7,075 nucleotides of DNA from Maritimibacter sp. (GTDB lineage: Bacteria > Pseudomonadota > Alphaproteobacteria > Rhodobacterales > Rhodobacteraceae): positions 1-7,075 of the forward strand of contig JAGRMP010000286.1 in NCBI GenBank assembly GCA_020441225.1. Direction: 5' to 3'. Below the pieces are notes generated by a model that searched no databases, had not been told where the DNA came from, and saw only the letters and a program-made list of their open reading frames with translations. The translations under genes were made by a program, and so were the position numbers. This document shows positions 1 to 5,009 of this stretch, piece by piece. Position 1 is the stretch's first letter; each line of letters begins with the position of its first letter.

Positions 1-26
1 ACTGAGCCCGGCACGGGTGTGAAAGA

Positions 27-54
27 GAGCGTCCCCCCGACCGGGGTGACGCTC
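27..54 (+). promoter_or_regulatory. Intercistronic hairpin ahead of the permease gene
   Basis: Positions 27-33 (GAGCGTC) and 48-54 (GACGCTC) are perfect inverted repeats of 7 bases. Inside them, after one C/T mismatch, 35-38 (CCCC) pairs with 43-46 (GGGG) around a four-base loop (GACC). No T-run follows, so this does not look like a normal intrinsic terminator. It lies in the leader before a permease gene, where many ABC operons place a hairpin that protects the upstream binding-protein mRNA and lowers expression of the membrane component (malE-malF is the known case). That role here is inferred. The rest of 1-97 has no supported gene. In-frame TGA triplets at 3-5 and 20-22 are possible ends of an upstream gene, and a small CCCG/CGGG stem lies at 7-17. 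Confidence 0.6.
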
Positions 55-97
55 AATCCGCCACGCGAAACTGCGGGCGGCCAGCAGGGAGCTTCAC

Positions 98-1180
98 ATG
101 ACCGACACATCGCCCGGGATCGGCGGGTTAACCTTCGACTCGAAAAGAAGAAACCGTCCGCCCGAACTCAACGTTTTCCTGGCGCTGATCGCCATCGTCC
201 TCATCTTCGAGGCGCTCGGCTATTTCCTCATGGGCCAGAGCTTCCTGTTCGACAGCGCCGACCGTTTCCCCTCGATCTTCAACGAGGCGCGGCTCAAGAT
301 CATCATCCTGCAGGTCGCGATCATCGGCATCATCGCCCTTGGCTCGACCCAGGTCATCATCAGCCACGGCATCGACCTCAGCCCCGGCTCGGTCGTCGGC
401 CTCACCGCGATGGTGGCGATGTCCTTCGCCCAGACCGCGACGGTGAACGGCAACCCCAACCCCAAGGCGATCTTCGGCGATTGGGCGATGGACCTGCCGG
501 TGATCGTGCCGATTGTCGTCGGCCTCGCCATCGGCCTCGGCGCCGGGCTCGTCAACGGCCTGCTCATTGCCTACACGCGCATTCCCCCCTTCATCGCCAC
601 GCTCGGCATGATGGTCGCGGCGCGCGGCGCGGCGAAATGGTGGTCGAAAGGCCGGCCGATCTCCTTCCCGACCGATCAGTTCACCGTGCTCGGCAACGGC
701 TTTGGCGGTTGGATGCCGGTGGTCATCTTCATCGGCCTCGCGATCCTGTTCGCGCTGGTCCTCAAATACACGGTCTACGGCAAACACACCTACGCGGTCG
801 GTTCCAACGAGGCGGCGGCGCGGATGTCGGGGATCAACGTCGAGCGGCACAAGGTGCTGGTCTACGTGATCGCGGGCATGCTCGCCTCGCTCGCCGCGCT
901 GGTGCTCGCGTCCAAGAACCTGACCGCGCAAGCGGGGATGGGGGTGATGTACGAGCTCGACGCCATCGCCATGACCGTCATCGGCGGCGTGTCGCTCAAC
1001 GGCGGGCGCGGCTCGGTGGTGGGCACCGTGCTGGGGGCGCTGATCTTCGGCGTCATCATCTCCGGGTTCACCTTCCTCAAGCTCGACGCCTATTACCAGG
1101 AAATGGTCAAGGGCGCGATCATCGTGGCCGCCGTGGTGCTCGACCAGTGGCGTCAGCAACGTGCCGCGGCGCGGTCGTAA
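98..1180 (+). CDS. Sugar (probably inositol) ABC transporter permease, RbsC/BPD_transp_2 family
   Basis: This is a 360-residue inner-membrane permease that would form the channel, normally as a dimer, of a carbohydrate ABC importer. After a polar N-terminus of about 23 residues, hydrophobic segments lie near 24-45, 67-88, 97-112, 134-158, 164-177, 205-223, 252-271, 286-327 (two spans) and 337-349. Family landmarks are GIDLSPGS (91-98), the cytoplasmic coupling loop EAAARMSGI (238-246) and GGVSLNGGRGS (296-306), all typical of the ribose/xylose/inositol permeases. The length is close to the family norm. The start is supported by AGGGA at 86-90, seven bases before the ATG. The predicted loop at about 113-133, rich in Asn, Pro and Gly, separates the third and fourth segments. 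Its stop lies 10 bases before the ATPase start, so the two are probably cotranslated. Inositol as substrate is inferred from the catabolic genes downstream; by context it is a candidate IatP. The binding-protein gene should lie just upstream, outside the window. Confidence 0.93.
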   Translation: MTDTSPGIGGLTFDSKRRNRPPELNVFLALIAIVLIFEALGYFLMGQSFLFDSADRFPSIFNEARLKIIILQVAIIGIIALGSTQVIISHGIDLSPGSVVGLTAMVAMSFAQTATVNGNPNPKAIFGDWAMDLPVIVPIVVGLAIGLGAGLVNGLLIAYTRIPPFIATLGMMVAARGAAKWWSKGRPISFPTDQFTVLGNGFGGWMPVVIFIGLAILFALVLKYTVYGKHTYAVGSNEAAARMSGINVERHKVLVYVIAGMLASLAALVLASKNLTAQAGMGVMYELDAIAMTVIGGVSLNGGRGSVVGTVLGALIFGVIISGFTFLKLDAYYQEMVKGAIIVAAVVLDQWRQQRAAARS

Positions 1181-1190
1181 GGAGAAGACC
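1181..1190 (+). promoter_or_regulatory. Ribosome binding site that fixes the ATPase start
   Basis: GGAG at 1181-1184 directly follows the permease stop TAA (1178-1180) and sits six bases before the ATG at 1191. An upstream in-frame ATG at 1161 would add ten basic residues, overlap the permease and lack such a site. The ATG at 1191 also leads directly into the usual start of an ABC domain, so 1191 is preferred. Confidence 0.8.
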
Positions 1191-1967
1191 ATGAGCGACG
1201 ACATCATTCTCGAAACCCGGGGGCTCACCAAGCATTACGGCGGTGTGCACGCGCTGGTCGACGCCAATTTCGCGCTGCGCGATGGCGAACACGTGGCCAT
1301 CGTCGGCGACAACGGCGCGGGCAAGTCCACCTTCGTGCGCCAGATCACTGCGGTCGAGCAGAAGACCCGGGGCGATATCATCTTCAACGGCAAACCGGTG
1401 CATTTCAGCGGACCTCTGGAAGCGCGCGAGGCCGGGATCGAGACCGTGTTCCAGGACCTCGCGCTCGCCGACGATCTCGACGTGCCCGACAACATCTTTC
1501 TCGGCCGCGAACGGACCAAGGCCAACTGGCTCGGGCCGTTCCGCATCCTCGACTACAAGGCGATGCGGCAGGCGACGCTGGAGGGGCTGGAGAAGACCGC
1601 CGTGAAGATCCCCAACATCAACAACACGATCCGCAACATGTCGGGCGGGCAGCGGCAATGCGTGGCCATCGCCCGCACTGCGAGTTTCCAGGCCAAGCTC
1701 ACGATCATGGACGAGCCCACCGCCGCGCTCGGGGTGCAGGAGACGGCGATGGTCGAAAACATCATCCGCACGCTCAAGGAGGCCGGCCAGCCCCTGATCA
1801 TCATCAGCCACAACATGCGCCAGGTGTTCGATCTCGCCGACCGGATCGTGGTGTTCCGCCGGGGCCGGATCGCGGCCAACCTGACCAAGGAGCAGACCGA
1901 CCCCCAGGACATCGTCCAGTACATCACCGGCGCCAAGACCGGCGAGGGCTACGAAGACGCCGCCTGA
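1191..1967 (+). CDS. Single-domain sugar ABC transporter ATP-binding protein (FrcA-like)
   Basis: This 258-residue ATPase energises import through the upstream permease at the cytoplasmic face. A complete set of ABC motifs is visible: Walker A GDNGAGKST (39-47), Q-loop Gln88 in VFQDL, signature MSGGQ (150-154), Walker B LTIMDE (170-175, catalytic Glu175), and the switch His207 in IIISHNM. Sugar importers of the Rbs/Mgl/Xyl class usually carry a fused tandem ATPase of about 500 residues. This protein has only one domain and so must work as a homodimer, like FrcA of the rhizobial fructose importer. There is no sign of truncation: it ends normally after the ABC fold with a short acidic tail. In-operon pairing with the permease makes it the cognate subunit; inositol specificity is inferred from context. 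Confidence 0.93.
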   Translation: MSDDIILETRGLTKHYGGVHALVDANFALRDGEHVAIVGDNGAGKSTFVRQITAVEQKTRGDIIFNGKPVHFSGPLEAREAGIETVFQDLALADDLDVPDNIFLGRERTKANWLGPFRILDYKAMRQATLEGLEKTAVKIPNINNTIRNMSGGQRQCVAIARTASFQAKLTIMDEPTAALGVQETAMVENIIRTLKEAGQPLIIISHNMRQVFDLADRIVVFRRGRIAANLTKEQTDPQDIVQYITGAKTGEGYEDAA

Positions 1968-2048
1968 TCCTCCTCCGCGTCCCGGCCCTCGCGCCGGGGC
2001 GCACCCTCTTTCAACCGGCGGTCAGCCGCCACCCGCAGGACAAGACCC
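1968..2048 (+). promoter_or_regulatory. 81-base gap with two hairpins between transport and catabolic genes
   Basis: This is the longest gap between genes inside the operon. The first hairpin pairs 1977-1986 with 1993-2002 (ten base pairs including one T-G wobble; core CCCGGC/GCCGGG, six-base loop) and is followed by the pyrimidine stretch CCCTCTTTC rather than a clean T-run. The second pairs GGCGG at 2017-2021 with CCGCC at 2026-2030 around TCAG. The dehydrogenase ribosome site follows (AGGA at 2037-2040, eight bases before the ATG at 2049). The structures could partly terminate transcription or protect mRNA ends, setting different levels for importer and enzymes. That is inference. I see no convincing promoter in the gap. 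Confidence 0.5.
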
Positions 2049-3041
2049 ATGAGTTTGAATTTCGCCGTTCTTGGCGCTGGCCGCATCGGCCAGGTCCATG
2101 CCCGCGCCATCGCCTCCGTGCCCGGCGCCGCGCTTGTCGCCATCGCCGAGCCCGACAAGACCGCCGCCGAGGCCGCCCGCGCTGCCTTCGGCTGCGAGAT
2201 CCGGACCATCGACGAATGCGCGGCGGCCGAAGACGTCGATGCGGTGGTGATCTGTACGCCGACCAACACCCATGCGGATCTGATCGAAAGGTTTGCGCGC
2301 GCCGGCAAAAAGGTGTTCTGCGAAAAGCCGGTCGATCTCGAAGTCGAGCGGGTCAGGCAGGCGCTCGACGTGGTGGCGGCCGAAAACGGCACGCTCATGG
2401 TCGGCTTCCAGCGCCGATTCGATCCCGATTTCATGGCGCTCAAGGCGGCGATCGACGCAGGGAAAATCGGCGAGGTCGAGATGATCACGCTCACCTCGCG
2501 CGACCCCGGCCCGCCGCCCTACGCCTATATCAAGGTCTCTGGCGGGATCTTCCGCGACATGACGATCCACGATTTCGACGTCGCCCGCTGGCTGCTGGGC
2601 GAAGAGGTCGCCACGGTTCAGGCCGCGGGTTCGGTGCTGACCGATCCCGAGATCGGCCGGCTCGGCGATTACGACAGCATCAACGTGATCCTGACCACGG
2701 CCTCGGGCAAGCAATGCACCATCACCAACACCCGGCGCGCCACCTATGGCTACGATCAGCGGATCGAGGTGCACGGCTCCAAAGGCAGCGTGTCGGCCGA
2801 GAACCACCGCGAGGCGAATATCGAGATCGCCAATGCCGAGGGCTACCTGCGTCCGCCGCTTCTCAATTTCTTCATGAGCCGCTACGTGGCGGCCTATGCG
2901 AACGAGATCGCGGCCTTTGTCCAGGCGGTGTCCGACGGCACCACGCCGCCCACCACCGGCGAGGACGGGCTCAAGGCGCTCGAACTGGCCGTGGCCGCGC
3001 GCAAGTCGGCCGAGACCGGCCAGGCCGTTCGGCTCGACTGA
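2049..3041 (+). CDS. iolG: myo-Inositol 2-dehydrogenase (Gfo/Idh/MocA family)
   Basis: This 330-residue cytoplasmic enzyme is predicted to oxidise myo-inositol to 2-keto-myo-inositol with NAD+, the first step of inositol catabolism. The N-terminal Rossmann fold shows GAGRIG (9-14), with Glu34 at the end of the second strand, which favours NAD over NADP. The EKP motif holds Lys93. The catalytic Asp170 and His174 lie in FRDMTIHDFD (168-177); they correspond to the Lys-Asp-His set described in Bacillus subtilis IolG. The blocks SRDPGPPPYAYIKVSGG (150-166) and RRATYGYDQRIEVHGSKG (229-246) closely match what I recall of IolG/IdhA proteins and separate it from general family members. The length is normal. 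It starts the catabolic half of the operon and ends 11 bases before the next gene. Activity on related isomers such as D-chiro-inositol or on glucose is possible, as family members can be promiscuous. Confidence 0.9.
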   Translation: MSLNFAVLGAGRIGQVHARAIASVPGAALVAIAEPDKTAAEAARAAFGCEIRTIDECAAAEDVDAVVICTPTNTHADLIERFARAGKKVFCEKPVDLEVERVRQALDVVAAENGTLMVGFQRRFDPDFMALKAAIDAGKIGEVEMITLTSRDPGPPPYAYIKVSGGIFRDMTIHDFDVARWLLGEEVATVQAAGSVLTDPEIGRLGDYDSINVILTTASGKQCTITNTRRATYGYDQRIEVHGSKGSVSAENHREANIEIANAEGYLRPPLLNFFMSRYVAAYANEIAAFVQAVSDGTTPPTTGEDGLKALELAVAARKSAETGQAVRLD

Positions 3042-3042
3042 C

Positions 3043-3047
3043 GGAGG
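3043..3047 (+). promoter_or_regulatory. Strong ribosome binding site that fixes the start at 3053
   Basis: GGAGG lies two bases after the dehydrogenase stop TGA (3039-3041) and five bases before the ATG at 3053. This reading frame stays open far upstream (back to about 1658) because GC-rich DNA has few stops, so the site decides the true start. MRIALDP at 3053 also begins the first strand of the TIM barrel expected for this family. Confidence 0.85.
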
Positions 3048-3052
3048 ATCCC

Positions 3053-3961
3053 ATGCGCATCGCCCTCGACCCGTTCATGCATCGCCACCTTTCGCTCGAA
3101 GAGCTTCCGCACAAGGTCAAGGAGCTCGGCTACGACTGGATCGAGCTCTCCCCCCGCGCCGATTTCTTCGAATGGTTCCGGCGGCCCCGGGTCTATCCGG
3201 CGCGGGTCAGGAGCTTCAAGAAAGCGCTGCGAGAGGCGGACGTGAAGATCGCCTCGCTCCTGCCGATGTACCGCTGGGCCTCGCCCAACGAAGACGAGCG
3301 GCGCACCGCGGTCGAGAACTGGAAGCGTGCGATCCAGGTGGCGGTCGAGATGGAGGTCGACACGATGAACTCCGAGTTCGGACGCGGCCCGCATCCGGAC
3401 GGCGGCCAGTGCTGCCCGTCCTGCCATGCCGGCGGGCAGACCAACGAGTTCGCCGAGGAGGCCTGGTGGAAATCGATCGAGGAGCTGATGCCGATCTTCG
3501 AGCGAGAGGGCATCCAGCTCAACATCGAGCCGCACCCCGAGGACTGGGTCGAGACCTACCAGCCGGCGGTCGATTTCGTGCGCACGGTGGGCAGCCCCAA
3601 CCTGGGCTTTCTCTACTGCTGCCCGCACACCTTCTACTTCGGCGACGATACACGCCGGATGCTGATCGAGAGCGCGGATGTGCTGAAGCACGTGCACATC
3701 GCCGACACGTTCAACCACAAGGCCTCGAGCGGTCTGCGCTACATCGTCAACCCGCCGGGGTCCACGCACCGGGTGCACCAGCATCTCGACATCGGCCAGG
3801 GCGAGGTGCCGTGGGAGGCGTTCTTTCAGACCCTGGGCGAGATCGGCTTCGACGGGATCATGACGGTCTGCGTCTTTGCCTGGGAGGAACGTGCCGACGA
3901 CAGCGGCCGGGCCAATCTAGAGAAGATCAACGGGTATATGTTGAAATACTTCAATTCTTGA
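3053..3961 (+). CDS. Sugar phosphate isomerase/epimerase family protein, IolH-like
   Basis: This 302-residue protein is predicted to fold as a metal-dependent TIM barrel of the AP-endonuclease-2/xylose-isomerase-like class. It resembles the IolH-type proteins of inositol clusters; their exact reaction is not firmly established, so only a role in keto-inositol isomerisation or a nearby step is proposed. Barrel landmarks are MRIALDP (1-7), YDWIELSPR (27-35), TMNSEF (104-109), QLNIEPHPED (155-164), LGFLYCCPHTF (184-194), HVHIADTFNHKASSGLRYIV (213-232), HQHLDIGQGEV (242-252) and VCVFAWEER (272-280). Glu159, His192, Asp218 and Glu278/279 are candidate metal or catalytic residues by position. An unusual loop at 111-130 holds Cys120, Cys121, Cys124 and His125 (CCPSCH) just after the NSEF strand. 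It is flanked by two dehydrogenase genes, which supports a substrate shared with them. It could instead be an epimerase for a different cyclitol. Confidence 0.85.
   Translation: MRIALDPFMHRHLSLEELPHKVKELGYDWIELSPRADFFEWFRRPRVYPARVRSFKKALREADVKIASLLPMYRWASPNEDERRTAVENWKRAIQVAVEMEVDTMNSEFGRGPHPDGGQCCPSCHAGGQTNEFAEEAWWKSIEELMPIFEREGIQLNIEPHPEDWVETYQPAVDFVRTVGSPNLGFLYCCPHTFYFGDDTRRMLIESADVLKHVHIADTFNHKASSGLRYIVNPPGSTHRVHQHLDIGQGEVPWEAFFQTLGEIGFDGIMTVCVFAWEERADDSGRANLEKINGYMLKYFNS
3941..3954 (+). promoter_or_regulatory. AT-rich palindrome TTGAA-N4-TTCAA at the gene border
   Basis: Positions 3941-3945 (TTGAA) and 3950-3954 (TTCAA) are perfect inverted repeats separated by ATAC. They cover the last codons of the IolH-like gene and lie in an AT-rich island (about 3935-4015) that stands out in this GC-rich window. 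An operator for an internal regulator is one reading. The alternative is that the encoded C-terminus LKYFN simply uses AT-rich codons. I could not match it to a known IolR site; the spacing differs from the GGAA-N6-TTCC motif I recall for rhizobial IolR. Confidence 0.25.
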
Positions 3962-3989
3962 CGGCATTCATGCGTAGAAAGAGCCGGAT

Positions 3990-5009
3990 ATGGCGGAAAT
4001 ATTGAAAGTTGGTGTGATCGGCACGGGCATGATCGGGCAGGATCACATCCGCCGGATCTCCGAGGTACTCTCGGGCGCCCGGGTCACGGCGGTGACCGAT
4101 ACCGACCGCGCGCGGGCCGAAGATGTGGCGGCCAAGCGGGGCGCCCGGGTGTTCGACGATGCCGCCGGTCTGATCGCCTCGGACGAGGTCGACGCGGTGC
4201 TGGTCTGCTCCTGGGGTCCGGCCCATATCGAAGCGGTGCTGCCCGGTCTTACCGTCGGCAAGCCGCTGTTCGTGGAAAAGCCCCTTGCGGTCAGCCAGGC
4301 CGACTGCCTGAAGATCATCGACGCCGAAGTGGCGCTCGACAAACGCCTGATCCAGGTCGGCTACATGCGGCGCTACGATGCCGCCTATGCGGCGCTCAAG
4401 GCGACCATAGATTCGGGCGTCATCGGCGCGCCGCTGATGTATCACGGCGCGCATCGCAACGCTTCCGTTCCGCCCGACCTCTACACCGACGACATGGCCA
4501 TCGCCGATACGATGGTCCACGACATCGACGTCGCGCGCTTCCTCCTCGACGACGAGGTGGCGCGCATCCGGGTGATCGCGGGGCGCAGAAACAGCCTCGG
4601 CGGCTGCTTGCGCGATCCGATCCTCGGGGTGATGGAAATGGCGGGCGGTGCGGTGGTCACCGTCGAGGTTTCGGTCAACATCCAGTACGGCTACGACATC
4701 CGCGGCGAGGTCTCGGGCGAAAAGGGCACGGCGGAACTGGCCGAGTCCAACCCGGTGGTGCTCAAGGCGGGCGACAGCTTCTCGGGCCGCGTCCCCGCAG
4801 ACTGGCGCGAGAGGTTCATCGCGGCCTACGACACCGAGCTTCAAGTCTTCATCGACACTGCGGCGCAGGGCAGGGTGTCCGGTCCCTCGGCCTGGGACGG
4901 CTACGCGATCCAGGTGGTCTCGGATGCCGGGATCGAGGCGGCGGCGACCGGCGCAACCGTGGCCTGCACCCTGGTCGAGAAACCCGCCCTGTACTGCCGA
5001 GACGAATGA
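3990..5009 (+). CDS. Second Gfo/Idh/MocA dehydrogenase, inositol 2-dehydrogenase-like
   Basis: This 339-residue oxidoreductase is of the same superfamily as the enzyme at 2049-3041 but clearly a different branch. The Rossmann motif is GTGMIGQDH (11-19), with Asp37 after the second strand, suggesting NAD. EKP supplies Lys97, and DTMVHDIDVAR (173-183) supplies Asp173 and His177, almost the same numbers as in Bacillus subtilis IolG (97, 172, 176). The blocks EVSVNIQYGYDIRGEVSGEKG (226-246) and VPADWRERFIAAYDTELQ (268-285) match my memory of the actinobacterial-type inositol 2-dehydrogenases. It may oxidise another isomer (scyllo or D-chiro) or the same one with different kinetics. The start at 3990 has only a weak purine-rich site (AGAAAGAG, 3976-3983). 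The first codons, including ATA, are AT-rich, which may keep the start open. It follows the previous gene by 28 bases and overlaps iolC by four (ATGA), so the two are probably translationally coupled. Confidence 0.88.
   Translation: MAEILKVGVIGTGMIGQDHIRRISEVLSGARVTAVTDTDRARAEDVAAKRGARVFDDAAGLIASDEVDAVLVCSWGPAHIEAVLPGLTVGKPLFVEKPLAVSQADCLKIIDAEVALDKRLIQVGYMRRYDAAYAALKATIDSGVIGAPLMYHGAHRNASVPPDLYTDDMAIADTMVHDIDVARFLLDDEVARIRVIAGRRNSLGGCLRDPILGVMEMAGGAVVTVEVSVNIQYGYDIRGEVSGEKGTAELAESNPVVLKAGDSFSGRVPADWRERFIAAYDTELQVFIDTAAQGRVSGPSAWDGYAIQVVSDAGIEAAATGATVACTLVEKPALYCRDE

Noticed and set aside
1161..1190. A longer start for the ATPase at ATG 1161
   Set aside because: It would add MPRRGRKEKT, overlap the permease and lack a ribosome site, whereas 1191 has GGAG at good spacing.
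128..1231. A 367-codon - strand open frame antisense to the permease
   Set aside because: The product is a run of His, Asp, Glu and Arg typical of an antisense shadow of hydrophobic codons; the + strand has clear permease motifs.
1658..3961. A 767-codon open frame running through the ATPase, the first dehydrogenase and the isomerase
   Set aside because: Before 3053 it is an off-frame reading of two well-supported genes and gives an Arg/His/Pro-rich product. It becomes real only at the ATG at 3053, which has its own GGAGG site.
3958..3991. TTGACG at 3958-3963 as a -35 box of an internal promoter
   Set aside because: No acceptable -10 hexamer lies 16-18 bases downstream; the nearest AT-rich hexamers are at the wrong spacing.
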